Of a stretch of DNA of 64,000 nucleotides, positions 27,444 through 36,927 are shown in pieces (the stretch's first letter is position 1; each line of letters begins with the position of its first letter). A model generated the notes under the pieces. That model was not told the origin of the DNA, ran no database searches, and saw only the letters and a list, made by a program, of their open reading frames with translations. The position numbers and the translations under genes are program-made. The DNA comes from an uncultured Roseovarius sp. (GTDB lineage Bacteria; Pseudomonadota; Alphaproteobacteria; Rhodobacterales; Rhodobacteraceae). The stretch covers positions 1 through 64,000 of the forward strand of contig NZ_CANLER010000006.1 in NCBI RefSeq assembly GCF_947489715.1, read 5' to 3'.

Positions 27444-28136
27444 TTAGGCGTTAAAGGCCTTGCGGTCAACGGGATAGCGGCTGGCAAGATCATGCATCAA
27501 CACACGATCCACGTCATCCATCGGTCCCTGCGCCCAAGGTCGAAACCGCATTCTGAAAGCATTCAGCAAATTGTCGGCATCTGACGCCGGCGCGTATCCA
27601 AAAAATCGTGCATCCGTATCAAAATCGCCCACGCAACCATCCACCTGCGGCCAGACGCTCAACCCCTGACGCGCCAACCGCAACCAGTCAAAGCGTGGAC
27701 CGGGATCAATTTTGCGGCCAAGGGCCATGTCGGAATGGCCGATGATACGCTCCGGCGTGATGTGCCACCGGGCCATGATGTCGCGCACCAACGCCTCCAA
27801 AGCGGCCATCTGGGGCTCAGGAAACGGATGGTCGCCGCAATTGGCCAGCTCGATACCAATGGACCGAGAGTTAACATCCCTGACGTCACCCCATTGCCCT
27901 GCACCTGCGTGCCAGGCGCGTTTATCCTCAGGCACCAGTTGCCAGATATAGCCATTTTCTCTGATCAGATAATGCGCCGAAACCTCGGCGGCAGGATCGC
28001 ACAATCGCTCAAGCGCCGCCTGTGCGGTTTCCATAGCGGTGTAATGCAGCACGATCATATCAGGCCGGGCATTGTCACGCCGGGCCCCACAGTTGGGAGA
28101 TCGTATAGATTCAGCCTCAGGTCCGGTAGAACCCAC
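27444..28136 (-). CDS. N-acetylmuramoyl-L-alanine amidase (AmpD/Amidase_2 family)
   Basis: A 230-residue protein; GTG 28136 is chosen because it follows the upstream stop by 2 bases, and a longer reading would overlap that gene. Zinc ligands are His in 'IVLHYTAM', His in 'RIIGHSDMALG' and Asp in 'RKIDPGPRFDW'. The C-terminus ('GYAPASDADNLLNAFRMRFRPW') resembles a peptidoglycan-binding domain. It cleaves the amide between muramic acid and the stem peptide, most likely in cell-wall recycling, since no signal peptide is seen. It is co-transcribed with the excalibur lipoprotein upstream. Confidence 0.88.
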   Translation of the reverse strand: MGSTGPEAESIRSPNCGARRDNARPDMIVLHYTAMETAQAALERLCDPAAEVSAHYLIRENGYIWQLVPEDKRAWHAGAGQWGDVRDVNSRSIGIELANCGDHPFPEPQMAALEALVRDIMARWHITPERIIGHSDMALGRKIDPGPRFDWLRLARQGLSVWPQVDGCVGDFDTDARFFGYAPASDADNLLNAFRMRFRPWAQGPMDDVDRVLMHDLASRYPVDRKAFNA

Positions 28137-28138
28137 GC

Positions 28139-28864
28139 TTATCCGCCAACCGCCTTGCGGAATGGGCCGGGATCCCACGAGCAAGCATATCCATCCCCAT
28201 CAGGATCCAGGCCCAGACGATCACGCTGTGGGCCACCTTTGGTCAGAAAATCACTTTGCGCCTTGTCGGCAGAGGTATATTTTGCACAATTTCTGTCTGC
28301 CTTGCCACTCAGGTTGACGCCAATCCTGCGATAGACCTGTGTGCCCATCGGATGTTTGGTGGCCAGGGCATAATCCACGATATTTGGCCCACCGTCACCC
28401 TTTCGCTTGGGCAGCGCCTCGGCTTCAATCACCTTATATTGCGCGCGGTTCTGAGCGATCTTTGCCGCATCGCTTTCTATCGAGCGTTGCGCACCCACCG
28501 CATCGAAATTGTTCTCTTCGGAAATGCCAGAACTGCCAATGACCGCCTGAGGCTGAGGGTTCGTCGACGTCGCATTCACAGCAGCCCTATCGGAATTGGC
28601 CTGACTTTGATTAAGCGCGGCCTGTGTATCAGCCACCAAGTCAGAGCCATCGCCAGAAGCTGTAGGCTGTCCAGAGCGCAATGGTTCTGATGACACCACA
28701 TCAGGGGCCGGTAACGCATTACCGCTTAGCTGAGCATCGCGCGCACGCTGTTCCTGAGCATACGTATCATAGTTGCCAAATCCAACGCCCGACCCGCTGT
28801 CAGGCACAGGTGGGCTACAGGCGGACAGTGCCGCGGTAGCGACGGTAATCATCAAAAAACGCAT
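28139..28864 (-). CDS. Lipoprotein with C-terminal excalibur calcium-binding domain
   Basis: A 241-residue protein. The signal peptide has a lipobox 'ALSAC' with Cys16 as the lipidation site. A low-complexity Ser/Ala/Gln-rich linker runs to about residue 160. The C-terminal excalibur domain has 'NCAKYTSADKAQSDFL' and the EF-hand-like loop 'DPDGDGYACSWDP'. It is an outer-envelope protein of unknown role, in an operon with a peptidoglycan amidase and downstream of gatA on the same strand. Confidence 0.85.
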   Translation of the reverse strand: MRFLMITVATAALSACSPPVPDSGSGVGFGNYDTYAQEQRARDAQLSGNALPAPDVVSSEPLRSGQPTASGDGSDLVADTQAALNQSQANSDRAAVNATSTNPQPQAVIGSSGISEENNFDAVGAQRSIESDAAKIAQNRAQYKVIEAEALPKRKGDGGPNIVDYALATKHPMGTQVYRRIGVNLSGKADRNCAKYTSADKAQSDFLTKGGPQRDRLGLDPDGDGYACSWDPGPFRKAVGG

Positions 28865-28897
28865 CTGCTTATCCTGCCGTCTTTGTTTCGGCGCTAT

Positions 28898-30385
28898 TTA
28901 CCACCATTTTTCCGGCTTGGCTACAAAACCGGCAGCCCCCTCAAGGGCATAAGCACAATTCAGCAGATCACCCTCTTCCCAAGGGCGTCCGATCAATTGC
29001 AGCCCCAGCGGCAGACCACGTTTGTCCAGACCCGCAGGTACGCTGATGCCTGGCAGCCCCGCCAGATTGACCGTAACAGTGAAAACGTCATTCAGATACA
29101 TCTGCACCGGATCGGCATCTGCCATCTCACCCAAACCGAATGCTGCACTCGGTGTTGCCGGAGTCAGAATTGCATCAACTCCCTCAGCAAAGACATCATC
29201 AAAGTCCTTTTTGATCAGCGCACGTACTTTGCGGGCACGATTGTAATAGGCATCGTAGAACCCGGCGCTCAGCACATAGGTGCCAATCATCACACGGCGC
29301 TGCACCTCGGGGCCAAATCCCTCAGCACGGGTCTTTTCGTACATCTCGGTGATACCGTCACCCTGCGCCAGCTTGGCACGGTGGCCATAGCGGACACCGT
29401 CATACCGCGCGAGATTCGAGGACGCTTCGGCTGGGGCAATAACGTAATACGCGGGCAGTGCGTATTTGGTATGTGGCAGGCTGATGTCGCGGATTTCGGC
29501 ACCCGCGTTCTTCAGCATCGCTGTACCTTCAGACCAGAGCTTTTCGATCTCTTCGGGCATGCCATCCATGCGGTATTCTTTCGGGATACCGATCACCTTG
29601 CCTTTGACGTCGCCCGTCAGCATGGCTTCGAAATCCGGTACAGCCAACTCGGCGCTGGTCGAATCCTTGGGATCGTGCCCACACATGGCTTCCAGCATGA
29701 TCGCCGCATCACGCACCGATTTTGTCATCGGACCCGCCTGATCTAGGCTTGATGCAAACGCGACAATTCCCCAGCGGGAACAACGCCCGTAAGTGGGTTT
29801 GATACCGGTAATGCCGACAAAGGCCGCTGGTTGGCGGATCGACCCACCAGTGTCTGTGCCAGTTGCACCCAGACACAGATCAGCCGCGACCGCGCTGGCG
29901 GATCCACCAGACGAGCCACCGGGCGTCAGCGCCGTATCCTCATTGCCGCGTCGCCAAGGGTTGACGACATTGCCGTAAACACTCGTCTCATTCGACGACC
30001 CCATAGCGAACTCATCCATGTTTAGCTTGCCCAGCATCACGCTGCCCGCATCAAACAGGTTCTGCGTCACAGTCGATTCGTACTCGGGCTTAAACCCGCG
30101 CAGAATGCCACTGGCGGCCTGGCTTGGTACACCTTTCGTGCAGAACAAATCCTTTATTCCCAGGGGTATACCGCACATCGACGGCGCATCACCCGTCTTG
30201 ATCCGTACGTCCGCAGCGGCTGCCTGCTCCATAGCCAATTCGGGTGTGTGGTGCACAAAAGCGCCCAAAGCTTCTGCGTTTTCGACCTGCTCCAGGCAGG
30301 CAGTTGTTAATTCGACACTAGTGATTTCGCCACCGCGCAGCTTGTCACGCGCGTCTGCAATGGTCAGTTTGTTCAGCTCAGACAT
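28898..30385 (-). CDS. gatA: Glu-tRNA(Gln)/Asp-tRNA(Asn) amidotransferase subunit A
   Basis: A 495-residue amidase-signature protein of normal length. The catalytic Ser-cisSer-Lys triad is visible: Lys in '[12 protein letters not shown]' and the serines in '[20 protein letters not shown]' with '[13 protein letters not shown]'. It releases ammonia from glutamine for the transamidation step that makes Gln-tRNA(Gln). Its ATG overlaps the stop of gatC (TAATG). gatB is not adjacent, as in many alphaproteobacteria. Confidence 0.97.
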   Translation of the reverse strand: MSELNKLTIADARDKLRGGEITSVELTTACLEQVENAEALGAFVHHTPELAMEQAAAADVRIKTGDAPSMCGIPLGIKDLFCTKGVPSQAASGILRGFKPEYESTVTQNLFDAGSVMLGKLNMDEFAMGSSNETSVYGNVVNPWRRGNEDTALTPGGSSGGSASAVAADLCLGATGTDTGGSIRQPAAFVGITGIKPTYGRCSRWGIVAFASSLDQAGPMTKSVRDAAIMLEAMCGHDPKDSTSAELAVPDFEAMLTGDVKGKVIGIPKEYRMDGMPEEIEKLWSEGTAMLKNAGAEIRDISLPHTKYALPAYYVIAPAEASSNLARYDGVRYGHRAKLAQGDGITEMYEKTRAEGFGPEVQRRVMIGTYVLSAGFYDAYYNRARKVRALIKKDFDDVFAEGVDAILTPATPSAAFGLGEMADADPVQMYLNDVFTVTVNLAGLPGISVPAGLDKRGLPLGLQLIGRPWEEGDLLNCAYALEGAAGFVAKPEKWW

Positions 30386-30672
30386 TATTCAACCACCTTC
30401 GGAACGGCAAAGAAACCTTCGCGCGCATCGGGCGCGTTCGACAGGACCTTCTCCTGCTGATCGCCATCATTCACCACATCCTCGCGTCGCTTCAACCGCA
30501 TCGGCGTGACGCTGACCATCGGCTCAACACCGTCGACATCGACCTCGTTCAACTGCTCGATGAAACCCAGGATATTATTGAATTCCTGCGCAAGCGCGGG
30601 CAGTGCGTCCTCTTCCACACGGATGCGGGCCAGCTTGGCCACCTTTGCGGCAGTTTCGGTGTCGATCGACAT
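30385..30672 (-). CDS. gatC: Glu-tRNA(Gln)/Asp-tRNA(Asn) amidotransferase subunit C
   Basis: A 95-residue protein from ATG 30672; the longer reading adds an unconserved Arg-rich leader. It shows the conserved '[17 protein letters not shown]', '[18 protein letters not shown]' and C-terminal 'FFAVPKVVE' of GatC, the clamp that joins GatA and GatB. It shares one base with the gatA start, so the two are translationally coupled. Confidence 0.96.
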   Translation of the reverse strand: MSIDTETAAKVAKLARIRVEEDALPALAQEFNNILGFIEQLNEVDVDGVEPMVSVTPMRLKRREDVVNDGDQQEKVLSNAPDAREGFFAVPKVVE

Positions 30673-30799
30673 GGGGCGTCTCCGGGTCAACTCTGTCGGA
30701 TCAGCATTTACCGCCGCGCGTGCGCGCCCGCAAGCCACCTGCCCTGTTTTCGTCGGTCTTTCCCGTGTTAGGCTGGATCAAACAATATCGGAGGACATC

Positions 30800-31492
30800 A
30801 TGAACATCACCTGGCTGGGACATGCATCATTCAAAATGGAAATCGGTGGAAAAGTTTTTTTGGTCGATCCGTGGTTGAACGGCAATCCGATGTTGCCCGA
30901 GGAGAGCCACGAAGCCGCCACCGCAGGCGTAACACATATCCTGCTGACACACGCCCATTTTGATCACATTGCCGACGTGCTGAACATTGCAAAATCAAAT
31001 GGCGTACCAGTCGTGGGCCAGTACGACCTGATGTCTCACTGGGAACAAAGCCAAAAGATCGAAACCGTTGGTTTCAACAAGGGCGGCACCGTCGATCTAG
31101 GCGGCGTGAAGGTGACGATGGTGCACGCCACCCATTCTTCCAGCGTGGCCGGACCCGACGGCCCCAATGTACCCGGTACCGAATGCGGCTACATGATCGA
31201 GGCGGAGGGCCATACGATCTACCTTTCAGGCGATACCGATGTAATGGCCGACATGGGCGTCTTCAACGATCTGCATCACCCTGACATCGGCATTCTCTGC
31301 GCCGGCGGGCATTTCACGATGGACATGGGCCGCGCCGCTTATGCTGCGAAAAAATTCTTCAACTTCAAGATTGTCATTCCCTGCCACTACAAAACCTTCC
31401 CGATCCTCGAGCAATCGGCGCAGGCGCTTGCCGACGCGCTTCCGGATGTGAACGTAATCGAACCCGAGGTAATGCAGCCCATCACGATCTGA
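30800..31492 (+). CDS. UPF0173 family metal-dependent hydrolase (metallo-beta-lactamase fold)
   Basis: A 230-residue protein; ATG 30800 follows GGAGG. It begins 'MNITWLGHASFKMEIGGK', the standard UPF0173 start. Metal ligands are in 'LLTHAHFDHIAD' (HxHxDH), His in 'HATHSS', Asp in 'LSGDTDVM' and His in 'PCHYKTFP'. It is widespread and conserved but its physiological substrate is unknown. It is divergent from gatCA and convergent with the solo LuxR gene. Confidence 0.92.
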   Translation: MNITWLGHASFKMEIGGKVFLVDPWLNGNPMLPEESHEAATAGVTHILLTHAHFDHIADVLNIAKSNGVPVVGQYDLMSHWEQSQKIETVGFNKGGTVDLGGVKVTMVHATHSSSVAGPDGPNVPGTECGYMIEAEGHTIYLSGDTDVMADMGVFNDLHHPDIGILCAGGHFTMDMGRAAYAAKKFFNFKIVIPCHYKTFPILEQSAQALADALPDVNVIEPEVMQPITI

Positions 31493-31497
31493 CAGGA

Positions 31498-32256
31498 TCA
31501 GGAATTCAACTCAGACCGGAACGCCAGCAGCGCCGCCGCCTCAGCCCGGTTGCGCAAACCCAGCTTGCGATAGGCGCTCTTGGCGTATTCCGAGACCGTG
31601 TTGACTGAGATCATGCACATGCGTGCGCATTCCTTGCGCGATAAGCCGCGCGCAATCAAAAACAGCACTTCACGCTCTCGCGGTGTCAGATCATCCAGGC
31701 TTCCTGCCCGTCCGGCGGGGGCCACCATTAACGGGCGAAACTTGTCCGCTTGTGGAAGAAATCCAACGTTGACCTCTTCGATACGCCGGTGTGCAACCAG
31801 ACATAAAAGCCGAAGATGGTCGAGTTTGGGTAAGATGTGCTTTCGAAACATCTCGCGTTCCAGACCGGTACCAAGATTGAAACCCCCAAACCTTTCCGAA
31901 CCTGTCAGTCGCACGGGAAAGGCTACACCGGATGTGAATCCGAATTCCTTGGCACGCAGAATGAAGGATTTCGCGTTTTCCGGTAAATATTCATGCTCCG
32001 ACAAAAACTCCGCACCCGTCAAGGTTGGCTCGTAGCTGTCGCAACACCAGTGCAGGAACGGATCGTCTGCCGGCGGAGCATTTTCAAACAAACCCGGCAT
32101 AGTCGTAAGTAAAAACGGTGCCTTGAATTGGGCATCAACTGTAATGTAAATCAGGTGGTCAATCCGGTGTGCCACCAGACCGTCGGTTAATGTTGCCCAA
32201 ATCGAATCCACATCGAATTTTTCTTCAATGACACGGGCCAATTCCAGTAAATTCAT
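31498..32256 (-). CDS. LuxR-type regulator with autoinducer-binding-like domain (solo)
   Basis: A 252-residue protein. Residues about 15-165 resemble the acyl-homoserine-lactone-binding domain: a Trp/Tyr-containing region 'DPFLHWCCDSYEP' and 'FGFTSGVAFPVRL', which matches the family's conserved 'GGVS/FP' segment. The C-terminal GerE domain is at 188-248 ('LTPREREVLFLIARGLSRKE', 'SVNTVSEYAKSAYRKLG'). No luxI gene lies in the window, so it is a solo or acts with a distant synthase. A perfect 20-bp inverted repeat covers its ribosome-binding site. Confidence 0.88.
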   Translation of the reverse strand: MNLLELARVIEEKFDVDSIWATLTDGLVAHRIDHLIYITVDAQFKAPFLLTTMPGLFENAPPADDPFLHWCCDSYEPTLTGAEFLSEHEYLPENAKSFILRAKEFGFTSGVAFPVRLTGSERFGGFNLGTGLEREMFRKHILPKLDHLRLLCLVAHRRIEEVNVGFLPQADKFRPLMVAPAGRAGSLDDLTPREREVLFLIARGLSRKECARMCMISVNTVSEYAKSAYRKLGLRNRAEAAALLAFRSELNS

Positions 32257-32259
32257 TCC

Positions 32260-32279
32260 ATCCCCCTATTAAGGGGGAT
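32260..32279 (-). promoter_or_regulatory. 20-bp inverted repeat over the LuxR ribosome-binding site
   Basis: ATCCCCCT and AGGGGGAT, 8-bp perfect arms around a 4-base centre, end 3 bases before the LuxR start codon. The right arm on the mRNA supplies the purine-rich AGGGGGA that would be the Shine-Dalgarno sequence. It could be a lux-box-like operator (autoregulation) or an mRNA hairpin that hides the ribosome-binding site. Confidence 0.65.
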
Positions 32280-32401
32280 AGCTCAAATTCTCCTTTAAAG
32301 CTAGTTTGTTAGGTCCGTTCGGCTTTTTTCTGAGGCTTCAGTTGTGTTCCGTGAGTGGTGCGCATCAATTTCAGCATGAACCTTATTCCAATGTTTCGGA
32401 A

Positions 32402-32857
32402 TCAGGTCGAACGGAACTTTCCAAAAAACGCCTTTAGCATGATCTCGGACTCCGTCGCCGCGATCCCATCATAGACCTCGGGCGTATGATGGCATTGCGG
32501 ATGCGAAAAAACCCGCGCGCCATGGGCCACACCGCCGGATTTAGGATCGCCAGCCCCGTAATAGATTCGCGCAATCCGCGCGTTCGAAATTGCCGCCGCA
32601 CACATGGCGCAAGGCTCCAGCGTCACATAAAGATCATGATCAGGCAGTCGTTCACTTCCCGCACGGGCGCAGGCTTCGCGAATAACAAGAACTTCGGCAT
32701 GGGCTGTCGGATCGGAAAATTCACGTGTACGGTTTCCGGCCTGGGCGACCACCTTGCCCCTATGATCGACCAGCACAGCCCCTACTGGCACTTCGCCTCT
32801 CTCCGCGGCGGCGCGCGCCTCGGTCAATGCCGTCTGCATGTAGCTCTTGAACGTCAT
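32402..32857 (-). CDS. tadA: tRNA-specific adenosine deaminase
   Basis: A 151-residue protein. Zinc and catalytic motifs are 'HAEVLVI' (His plus catalytic Glu) and 'PCAMCAAAI' (two Cys ligands). The 'NARIARIYYGAGDPKSGG' segment and C-terminal length match TadA, which converts A34 to inosine in tRNA-Arg(ACG). It is divergent from the pseudouridine synthase gene. Confidence 0.94.
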   Translation of the reverse strand: MTFKSYMQTALTEARAAAERGEVPVGAVLVDHRGKVVAQAGNRTREFSDPTAHAEVLVIREACARAGSERLPDHDLYVTLEPCAMCAAAISNARIARIYYGAGDPKSGGVAHGARVFSHPQCHHTPEVYDGIAATESEIMLKAFFGKFRST

Positions 32858-32920
32858 ACGCCCGTCTTTGCCCGCAGATCAGCGCTTTCGCAAGGCCTGC
32901 GAATGGTCTAATCGGGGGCC

Positions 32921-33712
32921 ATGAACACCAAACCCCCAGCAGGCGACCGCATCGCCAAGGTTATCGCTCGCGCCGGAATTGCCAGCCGACGTGAGGCTGA
33001 ACGCCTGATTGAGGCTGGCCGCGTCACAGTCAACGGCAAGGTGATCAACCGCGCGGCGTTGAATGTGACCCCAAAGGACAAGGTCACTGTTGATGGCCGC
33101 GAATTGGGTGAACCCGATCCGCCGCGCCTCTGGCTCTATCACAAACCCACAGGGCTGGTGACCACCACGCGCGATGAACAAGGCCGCACCACGATCTTTG
33201 ATGAATTGCCCGAAGACCTTCCCCGGGTCATGAGTGTGGGTCGGCTAGACTTGAATTCCGAAGGGTTGTTGCTCCTGACCAATGATGGCGGCATCAAACG
33301 CAAACTCGAACTGCCCGCGACCGGCTGGGTTCGCAAATACCGTGTCCGCGTCAAGGGGCGTCCGACAGACGATACGTTTGGACCCCTGCGAAAGGGTCTG
33401 ACCGTTGATGGCGAAAACTTTCAACCCATGACCGTAACGCTGGACCGCCAACAAGGTGCAAACGCCTGGGCCACGGTCGCCATTCGCGAGGGTAAGAACC
33501 GCGAAATCCGTCGCGCGATGGAGGCCGTGGGCCTCAGCGTCAATCGCCTGATACGTACCTCCTACGGTCCCTTTCAACTGGGTCAACTGAAACCGGGTGA
33601 GGTGCAGGAAATTCGCCCTCGCATTCTGCGCGATCAACTTGGCTTGGATACCGAGAGCCTGCAAAAGCCAAATCCGTCTCGTCCTATACCAAAACGCAAG
33701 CGACGACGCTGA
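32921..33712 (+). CDS. Pseudouridine synthase of the RluB/RsuA family
   Basis: A 263-residue protein. The N-terminal S4 RNA-binding domain is '[20 protein letters not shown]'. The catalytic Asp is in '[19 protein letters not shown]', and '[22 protein letters not shown]' is the second family motif. The basic C-terminal tail 'PIPKRKRRR' is common in RluB, which modifies U2605 of 23S rRNA in E. coli; RluB is the best guess, but RluE/RluF/RsuA relatives cannot be fully excluded. Confidence 0.92.
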   Translation: MNTKPPAGDRIAKVIARAGIASRREAERLIEAGRVTVNGKVINRAALNVTPKDKVTVDGRELGEPDPPRLWLYHKPTGLVTTTRDEQGRTTIFDELPEDLPRVMSVGRLDLNSEGLLLLTNDGGIKRKLELPATGWVRKYRVRVKGRPTDDTFGPLRKGLTVDGENFQPMTVTLDRQQGANAWATVAIREGKNREIRRAMEAVGLSVNRLIRTSYGPFQLGQLKPGEVQEIRPRILRDQLGLDTESLQKPNPSRPIPKRKRRR

Positions 33713-33843
33713 CGCGAACCTTCAATTCTTTGCAGTTTTTGGTCAAACCCTCCGCTTCCACACCAACGCCCCCTTTTCACCCGCCACCGTCAGGTTATAT
33801 AGACACCTCACGAAAGCACCGTTTCAAAGCATCTTCGAAAGAT

Positions 33844-34182
33844 ATGATCCACTATCGCGTAGAAATGGCCGGCAACAGCGACGATGACCAGGACACCTCG
33901 GTCGTTGTTGAAACACGTCCCAAGACCAAGCGCCCACCGCTCTACAAGGTTTTGCTTTTGAACGACGATTACACACCGATGGAATTTGTCGTTGCTGTGC
34001 TGGAACGGTTCTTTGGCATGTCGCACGCACAGGCCTTCGACATCATGCTGACAGTACATCAAAAGGGCGTCGCGGTTGTGGGCGTCTTCAGCCACGAGAT
34101 TGCGGAAACCAAGGTGGCACAGGTGATGGATTTCGCCCGCCAGCACCAGCACCCGCTGCAATGCACGATGGAAAAAGAATAA
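33844..34182 (+). CDS. clpS: ATP-dependent Clp protease adaptor ClpS
   Basis: A 112-residue protein from ATG 33844; ATG 33865 is an alternative. The core '[20 protein letters not shown]' holds the N-degron pocket Asn-Asp, and '[20 protein letters not shown]' is the ClpA-binding face. It delivers N-end-rule substrates to ClpAP. A methyltransferase gene starts 1 bp after its stop. Confidence 0.95.
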   Translation: MIHYRVEMAGNSDDDQDTSVVVETRPKTKRPPLYKVLLLNDDYTPMEFVVAVLERFFGMSHAQAFDIMLTVHQKGVAVVGVFSHEIAETKVAQVMDFARQHQHPLQCTMEKE

Positions 34183-34183
34183 C

Positions 34184-35176
34184 TTGTCCGGGTCGCGCCT
34201 GTCTCTCGCATTGGAAACCGCTGAGGTTGAATTGCCTGACATTGGACGGATTGCTGTTTTCGCTGCGCGCGCAGGGAAGAATGATCTGTCCCCGCTGCCG
34301 CCCGAACGTCTGCATGTCCTAACGGGTTTCAAACCCGATTTCGACCTCTTCGCGGGCCAGGGTCTTACATGTGCCACCGTCCCCGAAGGACGCTACAGTG
34401 CGGCGATTGTGTTCTTGCCGCGCGCAAAGCCGCTCGCACGCGCGTTGATCGCGGAGGCGTGTCAGGTCACCGATGGGCCGGTCATCATTGACGGCGCAAA
34501 GACGGACGGCGTCGAATCCATCCTGAAAGAAGTTCGCAAGCGCACGAAAGTTTCTGTGCCGCTGTCGAAATCTCATGGAAAGCTCTTTTGGTTCATCGCC
34601 AGTCCTGATTTCAACGACTGGGCCACGGGGTCCGCGCAAGAGATCGAAGGTGGATTTTCGACCCAGCCCGGTGTTTTTTCCGCCGATGGTATCGACCCCG
34701 GCTCCCGCTTGCTGGCAGATACGCTACCGGCCAAACTCGGGCGCCATGTGGCCGATCTGGGCGGCGGCTGGGGCTATCTGAGCGCCCGCATTCTAGAGCG
34801 CGAAACCATCGAACAACTGGACCTGGTTGAGGCCGATCATACGGCCATCACCTGCGCCCGGCAGAATGTCAGTGACCCACGTCTGCGCCTCTATTGGGAT
34901 GACGCGACCCGCTGGCGCCCCGAATCCTTACTGGATTGCGTCGTGACAAACCCCCCGTTTCACACAGATCGGAATGCCGACCCCGCTCTGGGCCGCTCCT
35001 TCATCTCCGCTGCGGCTGCGATGCTGAAACCCTCCGGGCAGCTCTGGATGGTCGCCAACCGTCATCTGCCCTACGAAGCCGCACTTGCAGACGGGTTTGC
35101 CTCGGTGACCGAGGCCGCCGGCGATAACCGGTTCAAAATCCTGCATGCCACCCGCCCATCTCGCAAGGCGCGATAA
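34184..35176 (+). CDS. RsmC/RlmG-like rRNA guanine-N2 methyltransferase
   Basis: A 330-residue protein with a TTG start at 34184, coupled to clpS; no ATG lies near. The C-terminal SAM-dependent domain has 'VADLGGGWGYLSA' (SAM-binding Gly-rich loop) and 'VVTNPPFHTDRNAD' (N-methylase NPPF motif), in the order of RsmC, which methylates G1207 of 16S rRNA. The N-terminal half is a degenerate methylase domain used for RNA binding in this family. Confidence 0.88.
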   Translation: MSGSRLSLALETAEVELPDIGRIAVFAARAGKNDLSPLPPERLHVLTGFKPDFDLFAGQGLTCATVPEGRYSAAIVFLPRAKPLARALIAEACQVTDGPVIIDGAKTDGVESILKEVRKRTKVSVPLSKSHGKLFWFIASPDFNDWATGSAQEIEGGFSTQPGVFSADGIDPGSRLLADTLPAKLGRHVADLGGGWGYLSARILERETIEQLDLVEADHTAITCARQNVSDPRLRLYWDDATRWRPESLLDCVVTNPPFHTDRNADPALGRSFISAAAAMLKPSGQLWMVANRHLPYEAALADGFASVTEAAGDNRFKILHATRPSRKAR

Positions 35177-35222
35177 TTTCGCTTAGCCTGCATTTGGCAG
35201 AATCACCCTGAAAGGTTCGATC

Positions 35223-36023
35223 ATGTCCTTCTCGATTTCCGGCAAGACCGCGATCGTCACCGGCGGCGCCAATGGCATTGGCCTCGCTGTTGGTCGCCAT
35301 TTCGCTAATAAAGGCGCCAATGTCATGTTCGCAGACATGGACGAAAAGCACCTGAAAAAAGAAATTGGAAAAAACGAAGAAGGTAGCAATATCAGATATT
35401 TCGCCGGTGATCTTCGTGAAAAACTGACGCAAGCCAACCTGCTGTCCGCAACCATTGACGCCTTCGATCAGGTCGACATCCTGGTCAACGCCTCGCGTCA
35501 GGTGGTCACGTCCGACCCGCTGAACCCGGATGACGATGCTGTCGTGATGCTTCTCAATCAGAATCTGATTACGGCCCTGCGCCTCTCGCAACTGGTGGCC
35601 CGGCGCATGATCAAACAGGCCGATGGGAACACAGACAGCGGCGCAGGAACCATCATCAACCTGTCTTCCATCGCCGCGCGGCGCACCCATCCCGACCTTC
35701 TGGCCTTTTCGGTATCTTCCGCAGCACTGGATCAGATGACACGCAGCCTGGCCGTCGCCCTCGCCCCACATCACATCCGGGTAAATGCCGTGGCCTTCGG
35801 ATCCGTGATGAGCGCATCTCTCAAGGATACGTTGCGTGAGCAGCGCGATTATCGGGACGATATCGAGGATCACACACCTCTTGGCCGCATTGCCTCACCC
35901 GCGGAACTGGCTGAAGCAGTGCAATACCTCGCCTGCGATGGATCCGGCTTCATGACCGGGCAGATTATGACAGTCGATGGCGGGCGCACGCTACTTGATC
36001 CCGTGGCTGCTCCGGCGCATTGA
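35223..36023 (+). CDS. Short-chain dehydrogenase/reductase family protein lacking catalytic Tyr and Lys
   Basis: A 266-residue protein. The cofactor motif 'TGGANGIG' (13-20) is intact, and the C-terminal 'GSGFMTGQIMTVDGG' is typical of classical SDRs. The active site is altered: Ser148/149 are kept, but the YxxxK motif is 'FSVSS' (Phe162, Ser166), and NNAG is 'VNASR'. It may therefore bind a nucleotide without normal hydride transfer. It lies 13 bp upstream of hemF, likely in one transcript. Confidence 0.88.
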   Translation: MSFSISGKTAIVTGGANGIGLAVGRHFANKGANVMFADMDEKHLKKEIGKNEEGSNIRYFAGDLREKLTQANLLSATIDAFDQVDILVNASRQVVTSDPLNPDDDAVVMLLNQNLITALRLSQLVARRMIKQADGNTDSGAGTIINLSSIAARRTHPDLLAFSVSSAALDQMTRSLAVALAPHHIRVNAVAFGSVMSASLKDTLREQRDYRDDIEDHTPLGRIASPAELAEAVQYLACDGSGFMTGQIMTVDGGRTLLDPVAAPAH

Positions 36024-36036
36024 TCAGGGGCAATTG

Positions 36037-36927
36037 ATGGACACAACATTCACGACGGAAAAAAAACGCGCCGCCTCCTGGTTTCGGGAATTGCGGGACG
36101 AGATCGTTACCGCCTTCGATGCATTGGAAAACAGCCACACCACCGGCCCGCTTTCCGAGACCGCCCCCGGACGGTTCGAGATCAGTGAAACCAAGCGCGC
36201 CTCGGAAGACGGAAGCGATACGGGCGGCGGGTTGATGAGTGTGATGCGGGGCGGGCGGGTTTTCGAAAAGGTTGGCGTCAACGTCTCGGAAGTTTATGGC
36301 ACACTTGGTGAAGCCGCACAGAAATCAATGGCTGCACGCGGTGTCCCGGGCATTGCAGATGATCCGCAATTCTGGGCATCGGGTATTTCGCTGGTGGCAC
36401 ATATGCAGAACCCGCATGCCCCTGCCGTCCACATGAACACACGCATGTTCTGGACGCCACAAGCCTGGTGGTTCGGTGGCGGGTCAGACTTGAACCCTTG
36501 CATCGAATATGAAGACGACACCCGCCATTTCCACGCCACACAACAGGCGCACCTGGATCCGCATGGTATGGAACATTACCCACGCCTAAAGGCCTGGGCG
36601 GACGAATATTTCTACATCCCGCACCGCCACCGGGCGCGCGGGGTCGGCGGGATTTTCATGGATGATCATAACAGTGGCGATTGGCAGGCGGATTTTGCCC
36701 TGACACAGGATATCGGTCGCGCCTTCCTACCCGCTTTCGTACCACTTGTAAAAAAACGCCGGACACAGAAATGGACCGTCGAAGACAAGAATGCGCAGCT
36801 CATTCACCGTGGGCTCTATGCCGAATACAATCTGGTTTATGATCGCGGTACGAAATTCGGCCTTGCCACCGGTCACGACGCCAACGCTGTCCTGATGAGC
36901 CTGCCACCACTAGCAAAATGGGTCTGA
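36037..36927 (+). CDS. hemF: Oxygen-dependent coproporphyrinogen III oxidase
   Basis: A 296-residue protein from ATG 36037. HemF signatures are present: 'GVNVSEVYG', 'MFWTPQAWWFGGGSDLNP', 'FYIPHRHRARGVGGIFMDD' and 'EYNLVYDRGTKFGL'. It converts coproporphyrinogen III to protoporphyrinogen IX with O2 in haem and bacteriochlorophyll synthesis. It follows the atypical SDR gene. Confidence 0.97.
   Translation: MDTTFTTEKKRAASWFRELRDEIVTAFDALENSHTTGPLSETAPGRFEISETKRASEDGSDTGGGLMSVMRGGRVFEKVGVNVSEVYGTLGEAAQKSMAARGVPGIADDPQFWASGISLVAHMQNPHAPAVHMNTRMFWTPQAWWFGGGSDLNPCIEYEDDTRHFHATQQAHLDPHGMEHYPRLKAWADEYFYIPHRHRARGVGGIFMDDHNSGDWQADFALTQDIGRAFLPAFVPLVKKRRTQKWTVEDKNAQLIHRGLYAEYNLVYDRGTKFGLATGHDANAVLMSLPPLAKWV

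Noticed and set aside
30506-30799. Extension of the UPF0173 frame to 328 residues
   Set aside because: The extra 98 residues lie antisense to gatC; ATG 30800 has GGAGG and the conserved family start.
31498-32256. A complete LuxI/LuxR quorum-sensing pair
   Set aside because: No acyl-homoserine-lactone synthase gene lies within the window, so only a solo LuxR is called.
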